A DNA stretch of 64,000 bases, from the NCBI GenBank assembly GCA_029891345.1, contig CM057000.1, forward strand, positions 133,846,163-133,910,162. Direction: 5' to 3'. How positions within the stretch are numbered: the stretch's first letter is position 1; the number at the start of each line of letters is the position of its first letter. The DNA is from Dryococelus australis (Eukaryota; Arthropoda; Insecta; Phasmatodea; Phasmatidae). Below the pieces are notes generated by a model. The model saw only the letters and a program-made list of their open reading frames with translations, made no database searches and was not told where the DNA came from. Position numbers and translations under genes: made by a program. This document shows positions 52,439-63,645 of the stretch, in pieces.

Positions 52439-53528
52439 CACTTTTCGAACACACAGAGTTAACACCTCCCTGCACTTAGAAAAAGGTTTTGTTGAATCAA
52501 ACATTGTTTATTTGGCGCAACCAAATTAATTGATTGTGTAGGGGCAGTTATATATTTAGCTGTTGAGACCAAATGATTATTTTTGATCTTATTTGTTTGC
52601 CACAAACAAAGATTCGGTTGGTGAAACTAAAGACTTGCTTTGCTCCAAGTACGTTGAACAGTTTCGTTTAATATAAAAAGCACGTGAACGCGGCTGGGAT
52701 TCGAACCAATCTTAGCTGAAACCGAGCTCTGCGCCTTAGCATATTCTACTTAACTGACTACTGATGAAATAGCGATGTTTTTAAATACATGCACAGAAAA
52801 AAAGGAATTGTCTTAACAACCAAATAAATAATGTTGACATTTGTTTTGCTCTTTCAAACCAACTATTGTTAAATCAAACACTGGATTGTTAAAGTAAATA
52901 TAGTTTTTTTTTTTGTTTTGAACAAATAATTTTGTTGGTGTATTTTTTCAAATGAAACGAATGTTTTTCTGACTATACAATATTTTTTATGTATGGTATG
53001 CTCAACAATATCAATTTTGCAAAAAAAAAACAATGTTTGTTTTTAAAATTCCTACAAATGCTTGCTTTTACAAAACGATTTATTTAAATCAACTATATAT
53101 TTGCCAAACTGTTTTGACATGGTAAATTTAACCATTTGGATATGTAAGTCTGAACAACGAGCTTGGTTGGTATTGAGCGAGTGCAAGATGGCAGACCAAG
53201 AAACAAGAATCCTCGTTATTTAATGGGGATTTAAAAAAAATTACACCTGTTTCTGAAGATATGTGGAAGTTTGTTTCTATTATTTCCGTTACTATTGTCA
53301 ATATGGATTAATTCCAGTGACATTCCATAGTGACTCAAAACGTTCGTGCTATACTGTACTTGTTATAAACAAAACCTAGATTTAAAGTAATAAAAATTAC
53401 ATTGATTAGGTTTCCGAGGGATGTTTCGAAATAACAGCGCCCTGTAACACGTAGCAGTAACAGCCAAGTGGGAGGACGGGCAGAAGAAACAATTATATAA
53501 CACACTAATATTCACATTTATTGTCGTG

Positions 53529-53615
53529 TAGTCGTCGTGGTGTAATGGAGCGTGAATTGGTAGCTAAGACGGCAAGGTAACCAGTCTTCAACTGTGAGTT
53601 CGAACCCTGCCACCT
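53529..53615 (+). repeat. tRNA-like segment (pseudo-tRNA or SINE head)
   Basis: CGTGGTGTAATGGAGCG resembles box A and GAGTTCGAACCCTG resembles box B. I cannot close a T stem or acceptor stem, so it is not called a functional tRNA. Confidence 0.4.
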
Positions 53616-53632
53616 ACGAAAAATATCTAGCC

Positions 53633-53885
53633 CTGCCCTCATAGCTTAGGGGGTAGGGTGGCCGACTTGTAGTCGGAGGGTCGCGGGTTCGCGCTCCGGT
53701 GCCTCCGACGTGGCGGATGCTCAGTTCGATTGTCGCACTGGGAATTCGTCAACAAGTCGGTCTCACTAGAGCTTCGTCAACGTCCAAAAATGTCACAACA
53801 ACGTCAAATGAAGGTTAAAAAAAAAAAAATGAACAGCGCATCGGCCTACCGTGATAGAGATCCGTGGTTCGCGCCCATCCTCAGG
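53633..53885 (+). repeat. tRNA-headed SINE, family S4 (copy b), possibly dimeric
   Basis: CTCATAGCTTAGGGGGTAGG, GAGGGTCGCGGGTTCGCGCT and CAACAAGTCGGTCTCACTAG match copy a at 21.5 kb. After an A-rich stretch, CCGTGGTTCGCGCCCATCC resembles a second box B. Confidence 0.6.
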
Positions 53886-53939
53886 CAAGTGTTGCGGATT
53901 TTGGAGTTAACTTGTCTGCTCCTATTCTTCAGAGGATAT

Positions 53940-53942
<3 letters not shown>

Positions 53943-53993
<51 letters not shown>
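53943..53993. repeat. (TA)n microsatellite
   Basis: Pure TA tract of about 25 units inside D4, shortly after the S4 SINE. Confidence 0.97.
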
Positions 53994-53998
<5 letters not shown>

Positions 53999-55084
53999 CC
54001 CGTGAAATTAAAATACAACTCTATTTTACCTCAATTTTGTTTTACTCTGTTGTTAAAAGAAGCAACACTAATAATTAAGTCGAATAAATGCAAGTCTGGT
54101 TTAACTAAATGATTTGGTAAAGAGAATATATCTTAGTAGCCGAGCCAAATAAATTCACGTTTGTTTTAACACAGGCATATATTTGGTTCGACAAAATGAT
54201 TTGGTTAAAAGTAATTGTCTTATTAGTCAATCCAAACAGTTGCTTGGTTGTTTTATCACAGACATGTTGAAGTTCAACAGAATTATTTGGTTAAATGAAA
54301 CTACTGTCGTGGTTATGCCAAACCTGCGAACTAACTTCATTCAGCGGTGTATATCGGTTATTATTACAGCAATATGACATTGTTTTTCATTAGATTCTAC
54401 CAAATATTTTTCTCAGTGTACAATATAAATACTTGACAACGTGCGCAAATAAATGTTTCAAGTTTTACAGCTTTCCTTTTAAGTTTGCCGTTGAACTAGT
54501 TTTGTTAGGATGTTTATACCGTTATTAAGCATCAATACATGTACTAACAAACACTGTTACAATTCTGCCACGACAAATGCAAACAACTACCGGGCTGTAT
54601 TTGCGAACGATGGTACTCACACGAGTAACTAAACGAATATGTACAGGCGATTCAACCAAATAGTTTGTTCACAGTCTAGTTTATTTCTTCATAACACTGA
54701 GTTATTATTAATTCAATCGTGTATTCTTTTAGAGGAACAAAAATAATTTGTTGTTTTTCAAGTTTTGTGTACTGAACAAAATATGTTGTCGGGGGAAACG
54801 AAATATATATTTAGCCCTATACAAACAAATAATTTGTTGGTTTATCTCTCTGTGTGCATAAATGCAATCTTGCGATGAAGAAAATGCCGTATAAATTTCT
54901 CGCTCCGGTAGTTGCAAGTCTGTTTTTGACTTTCTGCTGAAAGATAAGCATAAACAAATTACAGACCTTAAACCCAATGAAATCATTAACATTTTGTTTT
55001 GCTATATATTAAAGATCTAATCCAAGTCTTAAGGGGCTCGCCTGTCTTCATCTTTTTATCTCTCTTTTCTTGCCTTGAAACGCG

Positions 55085-55490
55085 GGGACTATAAGGGCTG
55101 AACTGGCACGCGCTAGAAATTCGCCATCGCCGCTACGCGCAAAGCTCTGAACTAGTGTGTAGTGTTCTCGTAGTGCTGCCTGTGCCCTTGGAACTATCAG
55201 CGGTGACCCTATCATTTTATTAATGTAAAGTCTGTAGTAAAGTTCAATACAGACTCCTATCGTAGTTTGACTCATGTCCGGTTATATGCTAGTGAATGTT
55301 TTAAGGCACGGCGGTCTGAAAAAGGCCATTTATAACTATTTTGGGGGGCTCCGAAAGAATATTTTTTTCACAGCATGCGTTGTGAACTTTCAATTACCAT
55401 TCCGTCCTCGTCTGGGGTATAGTGTCTTTTCGTAGGTAAACATACTGGGGGCACGTTTAATTGTTTCGTAAAAAAAAACAGGATTTCAAA
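55085..55490 (+). repeat. repeat family I, copy 2 (uninterrupted)
   Basis: It matches 6440-6739 and 7047-7100: CAGCGGTGACCCTATCATTT, TGTAGTAAAGTTCAATACAG, CACGTTTAATTGTTTCGTAA. This copy shows the state without the SINE. Confidence 0.5.
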
Positions 55491-55532
55491 CCCTTTGCAC
55501 CCCAGTTCAAGCACCTTATCACTTTTGAATAG

Positions 55533-55612
55533 GAATTAGGTTAGGTTAGGTTAGATAAGGTTAGGTTAGATAAGGTTAGGTTAGATAAAGTTAGGTTAGA
55601 TTATGTTAAGTC
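55533..55612. repeat. TTAGG-like interstitial repeat
   Basis: TTAGGTTAGGTTAG with recurring TTAGATAAGG variants. TTAGG is the telomeric unit of most arthropods; this stretch is degenerate and internal. Confidence 0.85.
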
Positions 55613-56332
55613 AGCTCAATAAGTTAGGTGGGCTTAGGTGAATATCATCACCATGTACCATTTAAAAAATATTTTTGCCAAATAACAAGTAAACACGCGT
55701 ATTTTTTTAAAATACCAATATTATTACTTCTCAATGGGTGTAGTAATAGTAACAATGATAATACATAACACAGTATCACAAAAACAATTAACAACTAACC
55801 TAACTGTATTAAACAAAATTACTATCTCATTACATGAAGTCAACTACACAGAACACAATACTGTTCATCTCTTACGGCTACTGACCCTTAGCATGTCATT
55901 ACTACAGAGCAGATAAATACACAGACGCGAAATGGCATATTGTTTCCATTTATGTGGTAGTACCCATTTTCCGATTGATTGCGCGAAGCTCTTGGAAAGG
56001 CCCTTATGTCTGACTGGTTATTGCGTGATGCGAAATGTTCCCTATTGTCACGATTGCAGGCTGGCGAGTTGGTTACCAGACGCTCACTAGCGAACTGCGT
56101 TCCAACAGTTGGAATTCGCAAACATAAGCGGCTGTTTGACCTCTGTATTGTTAAGTACAGTAGTCTGCTGTGTGCTCGACTCGGTGTCGTCAGTCAGCAG
56201 TCACACACGACTCTTAGTTTCCTGTCCAGTTATTATACGCTGCGTTCTAACCCATGTGGTTGCGATTACATGTGCTGTCTGTAAACACAACATACACACA
56301 CAAGCATTGTACTATTCAAGGAGCCTCTGGCA
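55613..56332. other. unassigned DNA
   Basis: Short frames only; nothing recognised. Confidence 0.45.
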
Positions 56333-56759
56333 CTCTAGTGTATTCGCCGTTTCTTAACACTTATTGAATCAAACCTTTGAAAAATCACCTCACCTCGTGT
56401 ATGAAGTGTTTAGTTATTTCCTAAAAGTGCCAAGCGTTTTATACCTCTGTTAACATGAAAGTATCTTATTTTTCGTTAAATTGAAGTTTTGCCTGTATTT
56501 TATTTATAAATTATATTAATTAATTAATAATAAATATTAATAAAAACAGTGAGAAAACACTTGTGTTGGTAGCGCCTTGTAAGAAATAGTTCTCATGCAA
56601 AATATCATTACAAGTGAGTGCGCACGGATTCGGTACGTCTTTTGGTTAAATTTTCCAGGCTTAAATAAGCTTTAATTTGCACGAGGCGGAGGAATATTCT
56701 GGAAGTAGCAGTTAAGCAGGTCTTCAGAAAAGTGTGAAGTAACTGTGATCGGATTATAT
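56333..56759 (-). mobile_element. TIR element, family B, copy 6
   Basis: It starts CTCTAGTGTATTCGCCGTTT, then AATCAAACCTTTGAAAAATC, GTGTTTAGTTATTTCCTAA, GTGTTGGTAGCGCCTTGTAA and AGGCGGAGGAATATTCTGGA. It ends AGTGTGAAGTAACTGTGATC. Confidence 0.7.
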
Positions 56760-56871
56760 ATTTTAATATGTCTTAACCCTAGTCAACGTGAAATGTTTAG
56801 CCAATTTGTTGGAAAGCCATTCACGTATAGTACAGTCATTCATTGCAAAATACCGACATGGCTTTTGTTTT

Positions 56872-56959
56872 CTTCGTAAGGCGGAAGAATACACTACGTG
56901 TATACAAGTAAATCTTGAGCAGGGCTTTCATAAGGGCTCAGTTTACCGTCGAATAGCCT
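56872..56959 (-). mobile_element. family A right-hand fragment
   Basis: CGTAAGGCGGAAGAATACAC, ATCTTGAGCAGGGCTTTCAT and GGGCTCAGTTTACCGTCGAA then TAGCCTATA represent only one end of a long A element. Confidence 0.65.
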
Positions 56960-57667
56960 ATACCTTCGTTTAATTACTTGCTAACGCTGACGTGGACGCA
57001 TTTTAGAGGCCTGGAACACGCGAAATAGTTGCAGGCAAGCGGAACCGTTAAGGTTGTGCAATTACCTTAATTATTTTTCTGCATTTTAAGATATTTTGTG
57101 GTATTGCGATACGTATACAATAACTATTTGATTTAAAAAAATGCCAAATGAGTTTATAAATAACTCTGGTATACTTTTTATTAGTAGAATCAGCAGCATT
57201 CTGACCTTAAACATTTTGCCAAACAAATTAAAAAAATACATAAGAGCACAAAGTTTCGTTTCAGCTGAAGCATATTTTGAAGATTTAGGAATGGGAAGTG
57301 GGGTATTTTGTTTACCTTCGATTAGGGCTTAACTTCTGGCTATTTCGGATTTCAATTTTATTGCCAAGCTTAAAATAAAATAATTATCGAACCACTGGAA
57401 GAAATTCCATGAAATTTCTTCGTGTTGTTCTAATGACATCAGCAACTGACCTGAACTGTAGCCAAACATGATAATTATGAAAGATTTTTAATTTGTACTC
57501 CGATACTTAAAAACTATATATTCCCGTATTTTCCGTCATTAATTCTTCGTAATTTAATTTTCAATGGTTTGCTATATTCGCACTACTTGATGTAATAAAA
57601 CAGAATTATAAATTATCCTAAAAATTTCGAAAATATTTTTTTGTCACTTGAACACGCTTAAGGTAAA
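56960..57667. other. unassigned AT-rich DNA
   Basis: Nothing recognised. Confidence 0.45.
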
Positions 57668-58077
57668 GGCCGTTAACGTTAAAATTAGCACTTTCAAAAT
57701 TAACCTTCGAAAAATACCATTGCCTCTTCTTGCGTATATTTTAACGGGCACAAAGACTGGCATGCGCACAGTAAATTTGGCAACGATGCATGTTGGGAAT
57801 GTAGTTCCATGTCTTTGTGTTGAATTAAAAGTGTTAGGTATACACTTGTGAATAATAAATTATTTTTATTAATTTCTATATTTTTTTTGAGGTTACGAAT
57901 GAGCAAATTTGTAAAATATTTACTTTCTAATAATTTCACATTTTCTCTTGACCGACGCACGAACGAAGTGATCGGGCTCGTGGCAGTGTTATTGTCCATA
58001 TGGCGGAAGAATACACAATGCACACACAAGTAGATCTTAATATGGCTTTCAAAGGCGCTCAGTTTACCGTGAACAGC
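57668..58077 (-). mobile_element. TIR element, family A (long form), copy 8
   Basis: It starts GGCCGTTAACGTTAAAATTA, then ATTTTAACGGGCACAAAG, GACCGACGCACGAACGAAGT and TATGGCGGAAGAATACAC. It ends GGCGCTCAGTTTACCGTGAA then CAGC. Confidence 0.72.
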
Positions 58078-59629
58078 TTGTGTATGAACGTACTTTTGCT
58101 ACCGTATTGCATTTCATGCAGAGCTCTGAAAGGTACTTGAAACGGCTGCGCCTCGTGCTACTAAGCCAACAGTTGTGTAATGGGAATCTTCCATGAATGC
58201 TCGCATAGCAGCTGCTATACTTGCTGTTGTATACGACTTGCAGCAGCTTACGCGAAAGCAAACATGGCGACAGGAATTGGGTAATATTGACTCTATAAAA
58301 ATTCAAATAACTTTACAGTAAAAAAAAAAAAAAAAAAAAATGAAAACCGTATACAAGAAAATGAACGGGAGAAGTAGAATAAATAGGAAAAGGGGGAGGA
58401 AAAGAATTGCAGTCACGAAGAAAGCAGAAAGTATGTGCTATTTTGTTGATATCTGTGAGCATTGAGAAGGCAGACAGTATCCATTGTCGAATACAAGCAG
58501 AAGAAAATACGGAGAAGCCGAAAACCAAACAAATTTCAGATAATGAACAACAAATAACCAGGATGTATAGAAGGAGCTCAGTAGAACACAAGCAACGAGC
58601 GATGGGCAACAGCACGGGCAAGAAAATTGACGAACAACAACCACAAATAACACAACGATAACCTTTAATAACGTTTCGAGAAAAAAATAATCAATATTAG
58701 AGTACACGGTCCGAAAATGAAGACGAAAACTCGAGACTTCACAGCTACAAGGAACATAAATCTGGTGGGGGGGGGGGGGGGACACAGAAATGAAACCTGT
58801 AGCATCAAAAATCAATGTCAAAGAACACGAAACGACTAGAAAAATAAAGACTTAGTTCAGTTAATGTAACAATACTCCACCAGAAGGCACAGCAATAGAG
58901 TAATGAAAAATGATAATGAACCCAAGACTTCATGATGTTCCAGAACCTGGCATCTGCCCCCATCTTCAGGTGAGAAACTGGATGCAATACACAGTCGCAG
59001 TATTTAAAGATAATATTATCCTGTTGACTTTCTCCGAGCAACACTCTCGTGTTCCAGTTGTTAATAACGCCGCTCAGTGCTGACTACACACTTTTGTATT
59101 TTACCTTTTTGCGCTGTGTTCCCCATTAGGGAATTAAATTTTATGAACCTTCAGTTTTAAAATTGGCCTTTTGATTTGGGAGTTATATATTCTATTTGTG
59201 TTTTCAAAATTAGTAAAATTACAACACTGTACACAAACGTATTTCGTAATGCTTGATTAAGTTAAAATAGTTCGATATTGCTTCTACATTTTTATATGAA
59301 ACTATTTACATCTGGAAAAAGGTTTTAATGAACGCTTATACTTTTTTACAGCACAATGGTACGTTATATAGTCTATACGCTAAATATGTTAGCAAACAAT
59401 ATTGGTTTTGCAACTTTGCTTATTTAGCATTGAATCAGTTTTTCATTGTCAAACAAATCGTCATTTTTATTGACTAAATGATGACTACTTTAACAAAACT
59501 CAGAATATAAAGAACGGTCCAAGCGCTTCGAAAACAGAACTAAAAAGACCTAGAAACTTAACCTTTCAATGCATACTATTTCATATAAGATACGCCAACG
59601 TATATTATTATATTTTCTCACGTGTGTAG
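58078..59629. other. unassigned DNA with homopolymer runs
   Basis: Poly-A at 58320-58340 and a G-run at 58767-58781. 58340-58680 is purine-biased with frames on both strands (for example plus 58407-58661), low complexity and unrecognised. Confidence 0.45.
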
Positions 59630-59897
59630 GGAGCCGCGGTGGCTGAGCGATTAGCACGCTCGCCTCCCACCAAGGCGAACTGGGCCCAATCCCCGGCCGG
59701 GTCATCGGGTTCTCGCAAGTGGGAATCGTGCCGGACGATGCCGTTGGTCGGCGGGTCTTCTCGGGGATCTCCCGATCCCCCCGCCCCCCCCCCCCCCCCA
59801 CTCCGACGCCACCCCACATCCCCTTCAATCACCCTCATCAGCTCTCAAGATCACGATGTTAAGAGCCGCGCAAATCTCTTCACTCACTCATGTATCC
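59630..59897 (+). repeat. tRNA-headed SINE, family S1 (copy d), near full length
   Basis: GCCGCGGTGGCTGAGCGATT head, CACCAAGGCGAACTGGG, box B GGCCCAATCCCC, body GACGATGCCGTTGGTCGGCG, a C-run at 59784-59799, then CCCTCATCAGCTCTCAAGA, TGTTAAGAGCCGCGC and CACTCACTCATGTATCC. With copy b it defines the full element. Confidence 0.85.
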
Positions 59898-60130
59898 AGT
59901 CTATATTTCATTTCGTGATTTCAAATTTAAAGTAGGTAATTCAGATATTATATATTTTTTTTTTAAAGATGGGTTTTTGATTTTGATGAAAAAATTGTGG
60001 TAGTAGATAAAAATTATTTACTGCCACAATTTTTTTTGTCGAGACGACTTTCTTAAAACGTTTTTTAAATATAATATCTTAATTAATTTTAGATTTGGAA
60101 AGGAATTTCAGTAGCCGTTGTCGCTGGAAT

Positions 60131-60244
60131 CATCTTCTTGGATAGATTAGTTGATCAATCATCTTCTTGGATAGATTAGTTGATCAATCATCTTCTTGGA
60201 TAGATTAGTTGATCAATCTTCTTCTTGGATAGATTAGTTGATCA
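60131..60244. repeat. 29-bp minisatellite, four units
   Basis: ATCTTCTTGGATAGATTAGT then TGATCAATC repeats at 60131, 60160, 60189 and 60218, almost without change. Confidence 0.96.
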
Positions 60245-60273
60245 TGGAAGAGTAGTTGGCCCGCGGGTAAGAT

Positions 60274-60630
60274 GGTTAAGGCTCGTCTTCAACTCTTTTG
60301 CAAAAAAAAAAATGTTTTTGCGTCATAATTTCGGATTCATAGTAATTACTGACAATGTGCGATTATATAAATTTTTTTTTACATTTTACGGGTTGTTTTA
60401 TATACCTATTTGTGCGTAATTATAATTGTTTGTTATCTGTTTGTTGTCAAAAAGTCGAAAATATATCTATATTTCATTAATAATTTCTCGACATTTTCCA
60501 ACAAGCAGATAATACACAATTAAAATTACATGCAAAAATATTAAATAACATTAATCGCACGTTGTCAGTAATTAATATGAATGCGAAATTATGAATCTAA
60601 CACTAAACATTTCTGCATCCGAGCCTTAAG
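60274..60630. repeat. long inverted repeat G1
   Basis: TCATAATTTCGGATTCATAG and ATTACTGACAATGTGCGATT on the left (60323-60365) pair with 60552-60593. An outer pair TTAAGGCTCG (about 60275) / CGAGCCTTAA (about 60620) encloses them. Foldback element of unknown type, no frame. Confidence 0.7.
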
Positions 60631-60989
60631 GCCACGATTACCCATTTATGCAGATTTCACGAGAGTAAATTTTTTGAACGCAAACGGGAGCCGATATTGT
60701 AAAATCCTCTTACAATTTTGTTACAAATAGTTTTTATTATGTGGTTCAATTTTTTCAACACAAAAAAAGACTGTATAATTTGAACTAATTATTAAATAAA
60801 GAAAACTTTTGTCAGTTAAATAATTGGATAAAAATATGCCTTTTTTTTTTGTAATGAAAACATTAGACTACATAGCAAAAAACTATTTGTAAAAGAATTT
60901 TAAGAGGTTTTTACAGTATCGGTTCCCGTTTGGGTTCAAAAAATTAATTCTCTCGAAAGCTGTAGAAATGGGAAATCGTGGCTTTAACA
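60624..60989. repeat. long inverted repeat G2
   Basis: The left arm has GGCCACGATTACCCATTTAT, CACGAGAGTAAATTTTTTGA, ACGGGAGCCGATATTGTAAA and ACAAATAGTTTTTATTATGT. The right arm holds the inverses in order, ending AAATGGGAAATCGTGGCTTT. Arms of about 115 nt with scattered mismatches. G1 and G2 share the short CCTTAAG segment at their junction. Confidence 0.82.
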
Positions 60990-61529
60990 TGGAGAGCCGA
61001 CATGCACTCGCAGGCTTGTCCCGATTTGTCTACCTGGAGGAAAATACACAACGGAGGTGCAGAAGTGAGCGGTGCACCCAGTTGTGTATGCAAGTGCGAT
61101 GTGGCGTACGACGGGATATCCCTCCCCCTCCCCCCCCCCCATTTTTCCCCCACGCACACACGCGAAGAGGAGACCCCAGTGGCTCGACCGCCCGTGCAGC
61201 CTCCGGAGGACGCAAGGGGACTCCGCGCGGGAATTCAATCGCGAAGGGAGAAAGAGTTGGCACGCGTGTGTTGTGCGTGTCTCTGCGGTCGGCAGTCAGT
61301 CAGCTGCCGTAATGAGGCTGTGAATGCGGCTGTGTGTGTTCAGCGCCAGGCGGTCGATCAACAAGAGCGTTCCCGACCGCGACGTGGGGGCCGAGGCGAT
61401 GTAGCAGCATTCATGTTTCACTCTCTCGTCGCCGCTTTTACAGATTGCGGTAGGGGGATTCGATACGCAACAGATCCTCTGCGACGTGACAAAGCCGGTA
61501 CAACACGAGTATCTTACCCCCCAGGCAAA
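60990..61529. other. GC-rich block
   Basis: CpG-rich with C-runs near 61130. Long overlapping frames (up to 195 codons, plus 60978-61565) run into the neighbouring A element and have no known motif, so they are not called as a gene. Confidence 0.4.
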
Positions 61530-61954
61530 GGCTGTTCACGTTCAAGTGACCACTTTAGAAATTAACCTTAGAAAAAGGTTACTGCCCCAGCATGAATATA
61601 TTTTAATAAGAGCACTGAGTGACATTCGCCCACTAAAGTTGGTAACGATGGATGGAAAGTAGTTCCATATCTTAACGTCGAATAATAAGTGTTAGGTAAC
61701 CATTTGTAAGAACTCAAATTATTTTATTCGCTTTCTGTTTTTTTTTTTTTTTAATGCATCGAAGTGTAAAAATGAGCAGATTTGTAAATTATTTAATTTG
61801 TTAATAATTTCACAGTTTCATTTGACCGAGGCATGAATAATGTGATGAGGCCCATAGCAATGTTAATTTCTCATAAGGCGGAGGAATACATAACGTGTCT
61901 ACAAGTAGAGCTTGAGCAGGGCTTTCAAAAGTGCTCATTTTACCGTGAACAGCC
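61530..61954 (-). mobile_element. TIR element, family A (long form), copy 9
   Basis: It starts GGCTGTTCACGTTCAAGTGA and ends AAAGTGCTCATTTTACCGTG then AACAGCC. The interior has AGTTGGTAACGATGGATGG, AAGTAGTTCCATATCTTAAC and AAGGCGGAGGAATACATAAC. One of the best preserved copies. Confidence 0.8.
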
Positions 61955-62621
61955 TACAGGAAAGGATAGACACCCTCACAGTCTAGACAGGAAAAGAACG
62001 TACTAAGTACACCATTATACCATTGGTGAGTAATCGGCACAATGGGGTGCCATACGGAAAGAAAATGATAAATGTTCAGAATATAGGTTTTTCGGAAATA
62101 TATATATTTTTTTGCAGAAAGTGGTATAATTCTACACTACTAATTACACAGAACACGAATTTACTTCGCTTGAAAATCTTTTCTGGGGAAACTCCAAGCT
62201 TCGCTGATGCTACAAAAAACAGCCGGCGCAACTTGAATCACTGTTTTGGGGATTATTAACTCCCCTGCTGGCGCTGAGGGCGCTGGCTCGGTGCGTGATG
62301 TTTGGCTGCGCTTGAACAATAATTTTTATTTGCGAGGGAGCGACGCTTGTTCCTTATATTGTTATTCTACCAAGAGAAACCGTCTGGCGAGAATGCGACG
62401 AGGGTAACGCTCTCGGGGATTAGTGTCGACTGTGGTCAGCTGAGGGGTCGTAAACAGCGTTATACTGTTGTCGCGGTTGTCAGCGGACAGCCAGGCTGCT
62501 TTGACACGTGCCGACACCCAGAATTAAGGGGGTAAGAATAGCCTGGGTGGAATTCGCCTGCCACACCACCTGCTCTGGTTTCACTTCCCGCCGAGCTCAA
62601 GTACTGCTGTTTGTACAATAC
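61955..62621. other. unassigned DNA
   Basis: No gene or recurring repeat recognised. Confidence 0.45.
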
Positions 62622-62690
62622 ATTCTGAAGCCCAGCTTGAGTTACACTTCCAGGATATTCCTCCGCGCCAGGCTGCGCCAATGGCGTGCA
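62622..62690 (+). mobile_element. family B left-end fragment
   Basis: CATTCTGAAGCCCAGCTTGA, TACACTTCCAGGATATTCCT and CCGCG match the B left end only. Confidence 0.55.
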
Positions 62691-62959
62691 ACATTACGAA
62701 CAAAGTCAGGTGTGAGGGCGGTTGCGATGAAGACGCGTTCAATGAATTCGCTCCTGAACAGGTGTAAAAAGAGCGACGACAATGGGGTGTGTCAGTTCAG
62801 TTGATGCCTCGGCCGAACACGGTATAGTTCTGTAGAGTGTTGTGTACATGCGCAGCTGGCCTGGTAAGGGCTACTTCTCCATCTTCTACCGCTGTGCATG
62901 TGCCTAGAAGGAATCCTGCTCATAGCACGTACGTATATCGTGCCTGCAAAATTACTATA

Positions 62960-63363
62960 GGCTGTTCACGGTAAAATGAGCACTTTTGAAAGCCCAGCAT
63001 AAGATGTGCATGCACACACGTTGTGTATTCCTCCGCCTTTTGTGAAATTAACATTGCTATGGGCCTCATCACATTATTCATGCGTCAGTCAAATGAAACT
63101 GTGAAATTATTAAGAAAGTAAATACTTTACAAATCTGATCATTTATACACTTTGATGCATTAAAATAACAGAAAGCGAAAGAATTAATTTTAAGTTATTA
63201 CAAATATTACCTAACACTTTTAGTCGTTAATATATGGAGCTACTTTTCATCCATCGTTGCCAACTTAACTGGGCGAATGAAACTCAGTGCGCCCATTAAA
63301 ATATATGCATGCAGGGGCAGTGAATTTTTTTCTTAGGTTAATTTCTAATGTGCTCACTTTACA
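62960..63363 (+). mobile_element. TIR element, family A (long form), copy 10, right end cut
   Basis: It starts GGCTGTTCACGGTAAAATGA, preceded by TATA, then TGAAAGCCCAGCATAAGATG, CACGTTGTGTATTCCTCCGC and ACATTGCTATGGGCCTCATC. It ends ATGTGCTCACTTTA and lacks the final CCGTGAACAGCC. Confidence 0.78.
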
Positions 63364-63502
63364 AGCAAAGGAGTGTAAAAAAGTCAATATATTTACAGAT
63401 GGCAACAAGTACGCCGATATTCCACAACGTTTTGTTTTAAAGCAAAACAAATATACGTGGCAGAAGGATATGACTGGGAGTATATAATCACTGAATATTG
63501 CC

Positions 63503-63645
63503 GTGAAGAGTGAAGATATTTGGACGGCTCTTAACGTCGAGGTCTTGAGAGCCGATGAGGGTGTTTGAAGTGGTTTGGAGCAGCGCCGGAATGAAAAGGT
63601 GGGGTAAACGGGAGATCCCTGAGAAAACCCGCCGACCTAAGGCAT
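63503..63645 (-). repeat. tRNA-headed SINE, family S1 (copy e), head missing
   Basis: GGCTCTTAACGTCGAGGTCT, GAGAGCCGATGAGGGTG, GCGCCGGAATGAAAAGG and GAGAAAACCCGCCGACCTAA match the S1 tail half. Similarity stops abruptly at 63645, before the tRNA head. Confidence 0.75.

Larger units (their letters stand above)
52792..54418 (+). mobile_element. foldback-armed element, family D-like, copy 4, nested in D3
   Basis: The ends are CACAGAAAAAAAGGAATTGT and AATATTTTTCTCAGTG. Both arms have CAACCAAATAAA- and AACAAATAATTTTGTTGG-type words. It interrupts D3 between blocks that are contiguous in D1. Its interior holds a tRNA-like segment, an S4 SINE and a (TA)n tract. Confidence 0.55.
52473..54854 (+). 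mobile_element. foldback-armed element, family D, copy 3, split by D4
   Basis: The left part runs from CACTTAGAAAAAGGTTTTGT to about 52791. The right part from 54419 continues D1's order (TTGACAACGTGCGCAAATAA, TTAAGCATCAATACATG, CGGGCTGTATTTGCGAACGA) and ends TTATCTCTCTGTG. The minus strand carries GGTTCGAATCCCAGCC at about 52700, a perfect box B. It starts only about 34 bp after D2 ends. Confidence 0.6.

Noticed and set aside
53529..53615. Functional tRNA gene
   Set aside because: Boxes A and B are present in form, but the T stem and acceptor stem do not pair, and it lies inside a mobile element.
58407..58821. Overlapping frames near 58.4-58.8 kb, one Gln/Lys-rich
   Set aside because: Purine-biased low-complexity DNA next to poly-A and G runs. 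No recognised protein.
60978..61565. 195-codon plus-strand frame
   Set aside because: It runs from a foldback arm through a GC-rich block into a family A element. A real gene would not be expected to end inside the transposon terminus.
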